Below are positions 41,819-51,100 of a stretch of 64,000 bases of DNA, piece after piece (position 1 is the first letter of the stretch; each line of letters opens with the position of its first letter). Location: contig JAEWLS010000020.1 of NCBI GenBank assembly GCA_023457435.1, positions 1-64,000 on the forward strand, given 5' to 3'. Both the position numbers and the translations under genes were made by a program. The notes under the pieces were generated by a model. That model saw only the letters and a program-made list of their open reading frames with translations, was not told where the DNA came from and made no database searches. The DNA comes from Pseudomonadota bacterium (GTDB lineage Bacteria > Pseudomonadota > Alphaproteobacteria > Rhizobiales > Rhizobiaceae).

Positions 41819-42733
41819 CTATCCTTTCACGGCGCCGGCGGCGATGCCGCGCACGAACCAGCGGCCCGAGACGATGTAGATGAGCAGCGGAACCGCCGCC
41901 GTCATCAGCGTGGCCGCCATCTCGACGTTGAACTGGCGCTCGCCGGTCTGCGAGCCGATGATGTTGTTGAGCTGGACCGTCATCGGCGCGTTGGCGCGGC
42001 CGCCGAAGGTCAGGCCGAGGATGTAGTCGTTCCACGCGCCGGTGGCCTGCCAGATGATGACCACGATGGTGATCGGCGCCGACATCGGCAGCATGATCGA
42101 CCAGAAGATGCGCCAGAAGCCGGCGCCGTCGACGCGCGCCGCCTTGAAGATCTCGACCGGCAGCGCGGCGTAGAAATTGCGGTACATCAGCGTCACCACC
42201 GGCAGGCCGAAGATGACGTGCACGAGGATGACGCCGGCGAGCGAGCCGAAGATGCCGAGCGAGGCCCACAGCTTGACCAGCGGATAGAGAACGACCTGCA
42301 GCGGCAGGAAGGCGCCCACCATCAGCACCGTGAAGACGAGGTTGGCTCCCTTGAAGCGCCAGAACGACATGACGTAGCCGTTGACCGCGCCGACGAGGAT
42401 CGACAGCAGCACCACCGGCACCACGATCTTCACCGAGTTGAGGAAGCCGACCTTCACGCCGGAGCAGTCGAGCCCCGTGCAGGCGGTGTTCCAGGCTGCG
42501 TCCCACGCCTCAAGCGTCACCGCCTGCGGCGGCGCCAGCACGTTCGACTGGCGGATGTCGGACATGTCCTTCACCGAGGTCGACACCATCGTGTAGATCG
42601 GCAGCAGGAAGAACAGCGTGCAGACGAGCAGGAAGCCGTAGACCCCGGCGCGGTCGAGCGTGAAGCGGCGCGGCTTCGGCCCGGAATCGGTCGCCGAGGT
42701 GCCGGGAATGGCGGCGAGAGCAGCGTCGGTCAT
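41819..42733 (-). CDS. Sugar ABC transporter permease (MalG-type)
   Basis: A 304-residue membrane protein with six predicted helices. The EAA-type loop that docks the ATPase is EIFKAARVDGAGFWRIFWSI. The N-terminal helix (VYGFLLVCTLFFLLPIY) follows a Pro/Lys-rich cytosolic stretch. It lies 3 bases after the MalF-type permease gene. Confidence 0.93.
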   Translation of the reverse strand: MTDAALAAIPGTSATDSGPKPRRFTLDRAGVYGFLLVCTLFFLLPIYTMVSTSVKDMSDIRQSNVLAPPQAVTLEAWDAAWNTACTGLDCSGVKVGFLNSVKIVVPVVLLSILVGAVNGYVMSFWRFKGANLVFTVLMVGAFLPLQVVLYPLVKLWASLGIFGSLAGVILVHVIFGLPVVTLMYRNFYAALPVEIFKAARVDGAGFWRIFWSIMLPMSAPITIVVIIWQATGAWNDYILGLTFGGRANAPMTVQLNNIIGSQTGERQFNVEMAATLMTAAVPLLIYIVSGRWFVRGIAAGAVKG

Positions 42734-42736
42734 GTG

Positions 42737-43618
42737 TCAGCCCTTCTGCAAGGCGGCGAGGCGACGGGCGTGGCGCCTCTGGAGATACCAGAGCGGCGTC
42801 GCGGCGGCGAAGAGCGAGATCAGCATGACCACCGCGCCGGCGCTGGCGAGGCCGGCGTTCTGGCGCTCGAACAGGTAATCCATGACGAACTTCGCGGGCA
42901 CTTCGGTGGAGATGCCGGGGCCGCCATTGGTCATTGCCACGACGAGGTCGTAGTTGCGGATGACGCCGAAGGTGAGCAGCAGCAGCGAGGTCAGCAGCGC
43001 CGGGCCGGTCATCGGCAGCACGATCGACCAGTACGAGCGCCAGCGCGGAATGCCTTCGACGCGCGAAGCCTTCCAGATCTCCTCGTCGATGCCGCGCAGG
43101 CCGGCGAGCATGATCGCCATCACCAGGCCGGCGGAGTGCCAGACCGCGGCGGCGACGATGGTGTAGATCGCCAGGTCGCGGTCGATCAGGAGCTTGAAGT
43201 TGAAGGACTCCCAGCCCAGGTCCTGCACGAATTTCTGCAAGCCGAGTTGCGGGTTGAGGAACCATTGCCACGCGAATCCCGTGACGATGTAGGAAAGCGC
43301 GAACGGGTAGAGGAAGATCGTCCGGAAGATGCCTTCGCCGCGCAGGCTCTGATCGATGAAGATGGCAAGGAGGATGCCAAGCGCCATCGCGCCGCCGATC
43401 AGTCCGGCGCCGAAGATGAACATGTTCTTCAGCGACATGATCCAGCGCGAGCTGCGGAACAGCGCATAGTACTGGTCGAGGCCGACGAAGCCCCATTCCG
43501 GCACGGTACCGGACGGGGTGAACGACAGGGCGACGGTCCACGCCATGGCGCCGACGAACACGACCGCGACGACCAGCGCGGTGGGCGCGAGCGCTACCTT
43601 GGCTGCCAGATACCGCAT
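42737..43618 (-). CDS. Sugar ABC transporter permease (MalF-type)
   Basis: A 293-residue membrane protein with six helices. The EAA loop is EIWKASRVEGIPRWRSYWSI. Start at ATG 43618 lies 6 bases after GGAG; a GTG directly before it is an alternative. It pairs with the MalG-type permease to form the channel. A 76-base gap separates it from the binding-protein gene, consistent with higher expression of the latter. Confidence 0.92.
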   Translation of the reverse strand: MRYLAAKVALAPTALVVAVVFVGAMAWTVALSFTPSGTVPEWGFVGLDQYYALFRSSRWIMSLKNMFIFGAGLIGGAMALGILLAIFIDQSLRGEGIFRTIFLYPFALSYIVTGFAWQWFLNPQLGLQKFVQDLGWESFNFKLLIDRDLAIYTIVAAAVWHSAGLVMAIMLAGLRGIDEEIWKASRVEGIPRWRSYWSIVLPMTGPALLTSLLLLTFGVIRNYDLVVAMTNGGPGISTEVPAKFVMDYLFERQNAGLASAGAVVMLISLFAAATPLWYLQRRHARRLAALQKG

Positions 43619-43694
43619 CACCCTCTCCGCCGTGGATCTTGTGCGAGTGCGGGCTCGGGCCGCCGGATGGCCCGAGACCCGCTGGAGACCCTGC

Positions 43695-44927
43695 TCAGGA
43701 GGCTTGCAGGGCCTCGACCAGGCGATCGATCACCTCGTCGACTTCCATCTCGGGAGTGGCGAAGAACTCGTTGACCACGTCGCGGTACTCGCCATCCTCC
43801 TGCGGTGTGATGAAGGAGCGCGGGTTGCCGGACACCGCGCCTTCGGTACGGAAGGTCTCGAGGCCAAGCTTGAGGCAGGCGTCGCCGTTCTTCGGGAACT
43901 CGGCGTCGAGACGCACCGGCATGGCGCCGCGCGGATCGACGTAGAGCGTCTGCATCGCCGGATCGGAAACCACCGAAGCCAGCAGCTTCTGCCCGTTGGT
44001 AGCCTCGGTGGCGCCGGGCTGCTTGGGGAACACGAACACGTCGCCGTGGACGTGGGTGACCTTGCCGGGGACGAAGCAGCCGAATTCCTTGTCGGCGGTG
44101 AGACCCGCAGCGCGGTACTCGCCGTTGGCCCATGAGCCCATGATCTGCACGCCGGCCTTGTCGGTCGAAAGCAGATTGGCGGAGAGGTTCCACGGACGCC
44201 CGGTCGCGCCTTCGTCGACATAGTCGCGCAGGCGGCCGAAGGTTTCCATGATCTTGCGGAATTCGGGGCCGCGCAGCGTATCCTCGTCGCGCTCGATCCA
44301 CACCTTCTTCCACATCTCGGGACCGCCGAGCGAGAGCAGCATGCCCTCGAACGGGAAGCGGATATGGAACGGGTCGGCGCTGAAGGCGAGCGGAATGACG
44401 CCGTTTTCCTTGAGCTTGTCGAGCGCGGCGAAGAACTTGTCGTCGAAATCGGTTGGCGCCTCGATACCGAACTGGTCGAACAGCTTCTTGTTGTAGAACA
44501 CCATGTTCGGCACGTAGAGCGCCGCCGGCACGAGATAGATCTTGCCGTCCTCGCCGGAGATCGCATCGACGATCGCCTTCGGCATGTTCTCGCGCCACTT
44601 GCCCTCGGTGGCGACGGAGTCGATGTCGATCAGGTAGCCCTGCTTGATGAAGTCGAGGTGGTCGCGGTTGGTGACCGTGGCATAGGCCTGCGACGGCTGG
44701 CCAGCCTGCATGCGCGAGACGTAGACGCGGCGAGAGTTCGGCGGACCGGCAACGGCGTTGTCGACCCACTTGCCGCCGAGCTCGTTGAACTTGTCGGCAA
44801 GAATCTTGAGCGAACTGCTCTCGGTGCCCGAGGTAAAGTGGTGGACGACTTCGGTGGTTTCCTGCGCCGATGCAGCGCTCGCGAGCATCGAGAACGCCGC
44901 CACGCCGGCGAGCAATATCTTCTTCAT
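43695..44927 (-). CDS. Sugar ABC transporter substrate-binding protein (family 1)
   Basis: A 410-residue periplasmic protein with signal peptide MKKILLAGVAAFSMLASAASA and mature sequence from QETTEVVHH. The type-1 binding-protein fold is indicated by TSGTESSSLKILADKFNELGG, VPNMVFYNKKLFDQFGI and IMGSWANGEYRAAG. Aromatic residues in those segments are typical of sugar ligands. It is the first gene of the left arm, transcribed from the promoter at 45037-45066. GGGAGG precedes the ATG. Confidence 0.94.
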   Translation of the reverse strand: MKKILLAGVAAFSMLASAASAQETTEVVHHFTSGTESSSLKILADKFNELGGKWVDNAVAGPPNSRRVYVSRMQAGQPSQAYATVTNRDHLDFIKQGYLIDIDSVATEGKWRENMPKAIVDAISGEDGKIYLVPAALYVPNMVFYNKKLFDQFGIEAPTDFDDKFFAALDKLKENGVIPLAFSADPFHIRFPFEGMLLSLGGPEMWKKVWIERDEDTLRGPEFRKIMETFGRLRDYVDEGATGRPWNLSANLLSTDKAGVQIMGSWANGEYRAAGLTADKEFGCFVPGKVTHVHGDVFVFPKQPGATEATNGQKLLASVVSDPAMQTLYVDPRGAMPVRLDAEFPKNGDACLKLGLETFRTEGAVSGNPRSFITPQEDGEYRDVVNEFFATPEMEVDEVIDRLVEALQAS

Positions 44928-45015
44928 GGCTTCCTCCCTGGTTTACCCGACGGCGGGACTGGCCGTGGGGGCGATCGGTCGTAACCCGACCGCGAAGTGC
45001 CTCCACCGCGGCCGT

Positions 45016-45029
45016 ACGAATATATTCGT
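45016..45029. promoter_or_regulatory. Candidate ROK operator, perfect 14-bp palindrome
   Basis: ACGAATATATTCGT is a perfect palindrome. It covers the predicted transcription start of the importer operon (start near 45030), the right place for a repressor. The ROK regulator encoded in the right arm is the obvious candidate binder. Confidence 0.6.
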
Positions 45030-45036
45030 TATCCGA

Positions 45037-45066
45037 ATTAAAGAAGCGCGCCGACCGCCTTGTCAA
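45037..45066 (-). promoter_or_regulatory. Promoter of the sugar ABC operon
   Basis: On the minus strand, a perfect TTGACA (45061-45066) is followed after 18 bases by TTTAAT (45037-45042). The start would fall at about 45030, on the palindrome. Confidence 0.6.
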
Positions 45067-45126
45067 TGCATGAAATGCGCGTGCAAGTGCTAACTGGCCG
45101 GCGCACTGCAGCATGGCGGCGCGGCC

Positions 45127-45184
45127 CTTAACTCTCCTGTGTCCGCATCCTGGGCGGATTTTCGCGGAAAGTCCGTGAGTTAAG
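45127..45184. repeat. Inverted repeat CTTAACTC/GAGTTAAG with inner hairpin
   Basis: Perfect 8-bp arms 42 bases apart; inside them TCCGC-N7-GCGGA forms a second hairpin. It lies upstream of both divergent promoters and is not part of a gene. Confidence 0.45.
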
Positions 45185-45356
45185 TTATGGCGCGGCCCAG
45201 GCCGGCATCCGTGCTGCAGGGCAGCGGCAAACGCAACTACTCCGTATGCAATTCGATATTTTGTTCGTCTTATGAATTATATCTGGATTTGGTGCGCATT
45301 CGCGTCTAGCCTTTTCGCGCCCGGGTATCGAAGCCCGCGCAAGTCGGAGGAATGAG

Positions 45357-45824
45357 ATGTCGCTGCGCTACCTGCACACGCTGATACGCGTGAAGGATCT
45401 GGACGAATCGCTGGCCTTCTATCGGGATCAGCTTGGGATGGTCGAAGTTCGCCGGATGGTGCTCGACGAATTCCGCATGACCAACGTCTTCCTGGCGGCG
45501 CCCCACGATGTCGAGGCCGCGAGTTCGACCAAGTTCGCGCCGACGCTCGAACTCGCCTGGTACTGGGACCAGGAAGCACGCGACTATTTCACCAGCGAGA
45601 AGAAGCGCTTCGGCCACCTCGCCTACCGCGTCGACGACATCTACGCATTCTGCCAGAAGGTGCTCGACCTCGGCCTGACGCTAAACCTGCCGCCGCGCAA
45701 CGGCATGATCGCCATCTTCACGACGCCGGACGGAACAGAGATCGAGGTGGTCCAGGAAGGCGGTCCGCGCGAGAAGATGGAGCCGTGGCTCTCCATGCAG
45801 AACACCGGCGACCGCGCGGCCTGA
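45357..45824 (+). CDS. Glyoxalase-I-like VOC protein
   Basis: A 155-residue protein starting MSLRYLHTLIRVKDLDESLAFY. Metal ligands can be placed as His in YLHT, Glu in TLELAWYW, His in FGHLAYRV and Glu in TEIEVVQ. The tail GPREKMEPWLSMQN is shared with the VOC proteins of the left arm. GGAGG precedes the ATG. It is the first gene of the right arm, followed 16 bases later by a Gfo/Idh gene, mirroring the left arm's gene content. Confidence 0.85.
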   Translation: MSLRYLHTLIRVKDLDESLAFYRDQLGMVEVRRMVLDEFRMTNVFLAAPHDVEAASSTKFAPTLELAWYWDQEARDYFTSEKKRFGHLAYRVDDIYAFCQKVLDLGLTLNLPPRNGMIAIFTTPDGTEIEVVQEGGPREKMEPWLSMQNTGDRAA

Positions 45825-45840
45825 GAACGGACCTGCACAC

Positions 45841-46875
45841 ATGGCAGCGATGCTTTCCCCTCTCCGCCTCGGCGTGCTCGGTACCGGGACAGCGGCTGGC
45901 CTGACCCTCGGCCAACTGGCCGGCAGCGAACTCGTGTCGGTCGAGGCCATAGCTGGCCGCAGCGAGGCGAGTTCGCAGGCCGCGGCGCAGAAGTTCGGTA
46001 TCAGGCGCGCGGCGGCCGGCCTGGAGGCGTTGATCGCCGACCCGAAGATCGAAGCCGTCTATATCGCGCTGCCGATAGCCTCCCACGCGCAGTGGTCAAT
46101 CGCGGCCCTGGCGGCCGGAAAGCACGTACTGGTCGAAAAGCCGGCAACGGCAACGGCGGCCGAACTTGCCGAGGTCGATATCGAGCGGCGGCGCTCGGGG
46201 CTGGTGTTCATGGAAGGGATGATGGTCCGCCACCATCCGCAATGGCATACGGTGGCCGATCTCATTCGCGATGGCGCAATCGGCAAGGTCCGGTCGGTCC
46301 AGGGCATGCTCACGCGCGTGCCGCCCGGCGCCGACGACCCGAAGCAGGCATTCAACCGGCGCGATCTCGGCTGGAGCGTCGTACTCGACAGTGGCTGCTA
46401 CATGGCCCACCTGTCGCGCTTCGTATTCGGCAGCGAGCCGCTGCGGGCCAGCGCACTCGGCGAGGTGGACGGCCGCTTTGGAACGCTTGCTTCGGCAACC
46501 GCGCTGATGCAATTCCCCGAGGGAACCGCGAGTTTCACAATCTCCACGAAAATGCGCCGCATGCAGCGTTTCAGCATCGTCGGATCGGAAGGCCGCATCG
46601 AAGTCATGCTGCCGGTGATGCCCGTTGGCGGTCCGGCCGTCGTCGCTGTCGACTCGCGCGACGTGACACCGCCGGCGCCGCCGCGCGAACTGATCTTCGA
46701 CGGCGCACCGCAGTTCAGGCTGCAGATGGAGGCGTTCGCCCGTGCGGTGCGCGGCGTGGAGCCGCCGGCAGTGCGGCTGGCGGACGCAATGGGCAACATG
46801 TTGGCGCTGGACGCCGTCGCGCGCTCCATCGAGCAGGACGGCGCGTGGGTCAGGGTCGAGGCCGGGGCGGCATGA
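45841..46875 (+). CDS. Gfo/Idh/MocA-family oxidoreductase
   Basis: A 344-residue NAD(P) enzyme. LRLGVLGTGTAAGLTLGQLA is the Rossmann entry, KHVLVEKPATATAAELAEVD holds the catalytic EKP, and SVVLDSGCYMAHLSRFVFG is the D-x-G-x-Y-x-x-H substrate signature. It is similar in layout to the left-arm enzyme at 38757. The stop overlaps the ROK start (ATGA), so enzyme and regulator are translationally coupled. Confidence 0.9.
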   Translation: MAAMLSPLRLGVLGTGTAAGLTLGQLAGSELVSVEAIAGRSEASSQAAAQKFGIRRAAAGLEALIADPKIEAVYIALPIASHAQWSIAALAAGKHVLVEKPATATAAELAEVDIERRRSGLVFMEGMMVRHHPQWHTVADLIRDGAIGKVRSVQGMLTRVPPGADDPKQAFNRRDLGWSVVLDSGCYMAHLSRFVFGSEPLRASALGEVDGRFGTLASATALMQFPEGTASFTISTKMRRMQRFSIVGSEGRIEVMLPVMPVGGPAVVAVDSRDVTPPAPPRELIFDGAPQFRLQMEAFARAVRGVEPPAVRLADAMGNMLALDAVARSIEQDGAWVRVEAGAA

Positions 46876-48155
46876 ACGCCCCGGCGGCCAGGCGCAAGGC
46901 GGCTAGCCTTCCCGCAAACGGCGCGGCCGCCTCGCTCGGCTTCAATACCGGGCTCGTCCTCGATACCATGCTTCGGCACGGTCCGATCTCGCGCGTCGAG
47001 CTTGCCGGGCGCACCGGCCTCGGCCGATCGACCGTGACCGAGATCACCGGACGTCTGCTGCGCGACGGACAGCTGCATTTCCACGAGACCTCGACGGCCA
47101 GCGAGAAGTCCGGACGCGGCCGCCCTCGGGTCCTTCTCAGCATCAATCCGCGCGCGGCCTACGCCGTCGGCGTGCGCATCGGTGTCACCCAGATCACCGT
47201 CTCCGTCACCGATTTCGTCTGCGAGGTGCTCGGCACCACGAAGATCCCGTTTCGTTCGAGCCGGCAGCCACCCGCCGTCGTCGCGGATGTGGTCGAGGAC
47301 GCGGTGCGCAGCGCCGTTGCCTCCTGCGGCCTGACGATGGACCAGATCGGCGCTGTCTGTGCCGGCGTGCCGGGCATCGTCGACGCGGCGACGGGCATCT
47401 GCCACTGGAGCCCGGCCTTCTCGAAGCTGCCGGTGCGCTTCGGAGACCTGCTCGAAAAGCGTCTCGGCATCGACTGCACGATCGAGAGCCACACCGTGCC
47501 ACTCGCCGCCTACGAGCGGCTGTTCGGCCGCGCCCAGGACACAAAGTCCTGCGTGGTGCTGACGATCGGCTACGGCGTCGGCATGTGTCTGGTTCTCGAT
47601 GGCGCCGTCTATCGCGGCGCGCACGGCTTTGCCACCGAGTTCGGCCACACGAAGGCTGTCGAGGGCGGACCGCTCTGCGAATGCGGAAGCCGCGGCTGTC
47701 TCGAATCCTTCGCCGGGCAGCGCGGCATCCTGCTCGCGGCGGCAGAGCTGCCGGAAAAGCCGTTCGGCAGTGGACTGCCGACGGACGATCCTGTGCTGCG
47801 CGAGCAGCAGGTCGAAGAGCTTGCGACCCGCGCGCGCGCCGGCGACGCCGCCATTCTCGGCATCTTTCAGCGCGCCGGCCAGCAGATCGGGCGTTCGCTT
47901 GCCAACCTTGTCTCAGTCATCGACCCGGAGCGCATCATCTTCGCCGGGCCGACGATGAATACGTCCGACCTCTGGTTCGACGTCATGCGCGAGGCGCTGT
48001 TCGGCGGGACGCGCCAGCCCGTCGCAGACAGCGTTGAGCTGGTCTACGACCGCATCGCCGACGACAGCTGGGCGCGCGGGGCGGCAGCTCTCGTGCTGCA
48101 CAAACTCTATCGCGCGGGACAAAGCCGCGCGCGCCGGACCCGCCGCGCGGGCTGA
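46872..48155 (+). CDS. ROK-family transcriptional regulator
   Basis: A 427-residue protein. The N-terminal winged helix-turn-helix is RVELAGRTGLGRSTVTEITG. The ROK domain follows with YAVGVRIGVTQITVSV, GVPGIVDAATGICHWSP, FATEFGHT and the zinc site CECGSRGCLE. The kinase phosphate loop is not conserved, as expected for a regulator of the NagC/XylR type. It probably senses a sugar from the cluster and represses the importer at 45016-45029. The Arg-rich C terminus ends 8 bases before the convergent caspase-like gene. Confidence 0.9.
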   Translation: MNAPAARRKAASLPANGAAASLGFNTGLVLDTMLRHGPISRVELAGRTGLGRSTVTEITGRLLRDGQLHFHETSTASEKSGRGRPRVLLSINPRAAYAVGVRIGVTQITVSVTDFVCEVLGTTKIPFRSSRQPPAVVADVVEDAVRSAVASCGLTMDQIGAVCAGVPGIVDAATGICHWSPAFSKLPVRFGDLLEKRLGIDCTIESHTVPLAAYERLFGRAQDTKSCVVLTIGYGVGMCLVLDGAVYRGAHGFATEFGHTKAVEGGPLCECGSRGCLESFAGQRGILLAAAELPEKPFGSGLPTDDPVLREQQVEELATRARAGDAAILGIFQRAGQQIGRSLANLVSVIDPERIIFAGPTMNTSDLWFDVMREALFGGTRQPVADSVELVYDRIADDSWARGAAALVLHKLYRAGQSRARRTRRAG

Positions 48156-48163
48156 GCCGAGCT

Positions 48164-51100
48164 TCAGAAGAGGGCGAAGTCGCCAACGAGCTCGTTGCGC
48201 GCCAGCCACGGCACCTGCCGCCCTTCGGTCAGTTCGGAGACGCGACGCTTCACCCCGGCATACAGCTCGGAGGCCTCGATGGCGCCGTTGCGGTCCAGGT
48301 CGAAGACGCCGCGCTCGCGCGCGATCACGTCTGCGACCGCGTTGGTGAACACGCCGCCGCCGACTTGCACCATCTCTTCCGACAGCTGGCGGCCCTTTGC
48401 CGCCGAAAAGACCAGCAGACCCGATGGCACACGATCGAGCAGACCCTCGGCCGCATCGTCGTTCGTTGCGAACAGTCCGGTACCGGCCGCGCCGGAATGA
48501 CACGCGTCGAGGAAGACGACCACGCGCGCCTTCGACGTGACGAGCACCGCCGCGAGGTCGTCCCAGGCGAGCGCGGTCCGTTCGATTGCTTGCGGCTCGG
48601 TCGCGCTTGTCGCCATGAAGAAGCGGCCGTCGGGCGCCGTCAGACCATGTCCGGCGAAGGAGAACACGACAGTGTCGCCCTGCTTGGCCGTTTCGACGAT
48701 GGCACGGGCGCGGGCCAGGATCGCCTGAGGCGTGGCTGCCGCATCGGCGAGGTTCTCGGCGACGCCGAGGCCGATCGCACTCCCCTCGATCGAGGCAAGC
48801 GCCTGGCGCAGGGTGCCCGCATCGGCGCCGGCAAAGCGAAGGTCCGCGAGTTCGGGAGCGTCGTAGGTATCGATGCCAACGGTCAGTGCGTGCACCACCG
48901 GGCGCGCAGCCGTTCCGCTGGACACGTCGCGGCCGAGCGGCCGGCTTGCCAGCCCGACGGCGTCGGCGGCAACGATGCTGACCCAGCGCGCGCCGGGAAC
49001 ATGAGCGACGTCGAGATCGTATTTGCCGGTCCCGGATACCGCGAGGGTGTCGGTGCGAAGCCCATCCTGGTAGACGCGCAGCTCGACCGCGTCGCGCACG
49101 TCGAGCGTGCCGGAGACGCGCCCGTCCTCGAGTTCGAGCGAGCCCAACAGACCCGGCGGCACCCGGATGGAGAGCGGCTCGGCGGCGTAGGTCCGCCCGA
49201 TGACGCGGGCGACGTGTCCTTCCTTGCGCAGCTGGTTGCGGAACTGCTGGAAGGTGAAGGCACCCGCCTGCCCCGGAAAGCGCAGGCTCACATAGTTCGC
49301 GCCTTCGGCGGTCGAATCGAAGCGCAGATCGGGCGACCAGGCGACGATCTCGTCGTCGACGTAGCGGCCTTCGAGCAGCGTCGTTCCCGCCGCGGCATCG
49401 TAGACGACGAACGAATCGTCGTCGTTGAGCTGGACCAGGGTGCCGTCCGCTTCCGAATAGCGCATCTCGCGCATCAGCTCGCCGCGAACAAGACGATGGT
49501 GCTCGGCCGTCACAGCCATCCCCCCCAAATCGTAGACGAGGTAGGTCTGGGACTGACGCGACCACACGACAAGCCTGTTGCCGAACAGGCCGGCGTCGAA
49601 CCCGCAGGTGGAGATGCTGTAGTCGCAGCGCCCGCCGTTCGGCTGCTGCGGATTCGGCGTGCCAAGCTTGCGCAGGCCTGGCGCGGCGCTGTCGAAGAGG
49701 TAGAAGTTTTGTTCGAACGCGCCGCCCGCCGTCCACTTGCAGGAGAACAGCGTCAGCCAGACGCTGCGCGTTCCGACGCGGAACTCCATTGCGTCGTTGA
49801 AGAAGGCGTAGATCTTCGGCGACTGTTCCGTCGAGTCTTCAGGGACGCAGCCGAACTCCATCTTCGCAAACATGCCGCGGGCCCACGGGACCGTCGCCTC
49901 GATACGCTGGGCGATCCTAAGATCGCCGTCCTCGTCGAGCGGGCCGGCCTTGCGAAAGGCGGGGCGGCCGGGCTCGGCCATCCTTATGCCGAACTCGGCC
50001 AGCCGCGACGGCAGCCGGTCGGGAACTGCCCGCGGCCGCGCGAGCGGTGCGGCGCCACGCCATTGGCCGATCTCGCTGACCGCGAGTTCCTGCGGCGGCG
50101 ACGGCGCGGCCGCCGGCTTCGAGACAGCGGGCACCATCGCGGCCTTCATTCGCTCGATCCAGTGGTCGAAATCCGCGGCTCCGGTGGCCTCGTATTCCTC
50201 GCTGAACGCAGTGAAGCGCGGCCCGCCACGGAAATTCCAGTGCTCGGGGATGAATAGCGGCACGGCACCCACAGCCGCCGCCGCTGCCTCCATTTCAGCA
50301 AGCGCTTCGCTGATCATCTCTTCGTCGAAGGTGTCGATGCTGCCGATGACGTCAGATGAAACGCCGCTCAGCCTCGTCACGGCGAAACCCTGTCCGCCGA
50401 CGCGCAGGGCCATGTCGTTCTCGAGATCGATATTCAGACGCGCCGCCATGGCCGGGCAAGCGGTGCAATCGAGATTCGCCGCGATCGTGCGCTGTTCGAC
50501 CGGCGGGTTGCGCAGCACGATCGCGCCAAGGGATGGCTGGCCAACAATCATGAAGCTGTCACGGTTTTCCCAGCCGATGTCCCCGAACGCCCCCTCGCCA
50601 AGCACGGCGCCATCGACGGCGTCGAGCAGTTCGATGCCCTCGCCGAGCTGTGCGACGAGGAACCGACCGGTCGGCGAATAGTGCGGCGCGCTGCCCTCCC
50701 GATCTGCGAGCACGGCGCCGCTTGCCTCGTCGACCAGGCGGTAACGGCCGTCGAAGGTCTCGACGCGGGTCAGCCCGTCAGGCGATGCGATGACGTCTTT
50801 CGGGACGGCGAAGCTGAACGGGTCGTCGACCGAGAATACCGCTTCCGGCGAGACCGAGACGGGAACGGCACCAGCGGCCACGACCTGCGACCATGCCTCG
50901 CCGCAGACAAGCGCCGCGACACTGACCGAGATGTCGAGCGAGCCAGCGTCGAGAGGCACGATACCGAACGAGCCATCGCGCGGCGCGCCCTCGCCTGAAA
51001 GGGCGACCAGTACGCGCGTACGATTCTGCCCATCCGGGAGGCCAAACGGTGCCATCGCGCCCGGCATCAGCCCGTAGAAGCCCTCGCCGGCGAAACGAAC

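Larger units (their letters stand above)
44928..45356. other. 429-base divergent regulatory region of the ABC/VOC/ROK cluster
   Basis: No gene is supported here. It contains a leftward promoter (45037-45066), a perfect palindrome (45016-45029), a second weaker CGA-N8-TCG site (45254-45267) nearer the rightward VOC gene, and an inverted repeat CTTAACTC (45127-45134) / GAGTTAAG (45177-45184) flanking a GC-rich hairpin. GCGCGGCCC is present on both sides of that structure. The last 120 bases before the VOC gene are AT-rich. Confidence 0.6.

Noticed and set aside
48365..50257. Plus-strand 630-codon open frame
   Set aside because: It is antisense to the caspase-like gene with intact catalytic motifs and has no domain or ribosome site of its own.
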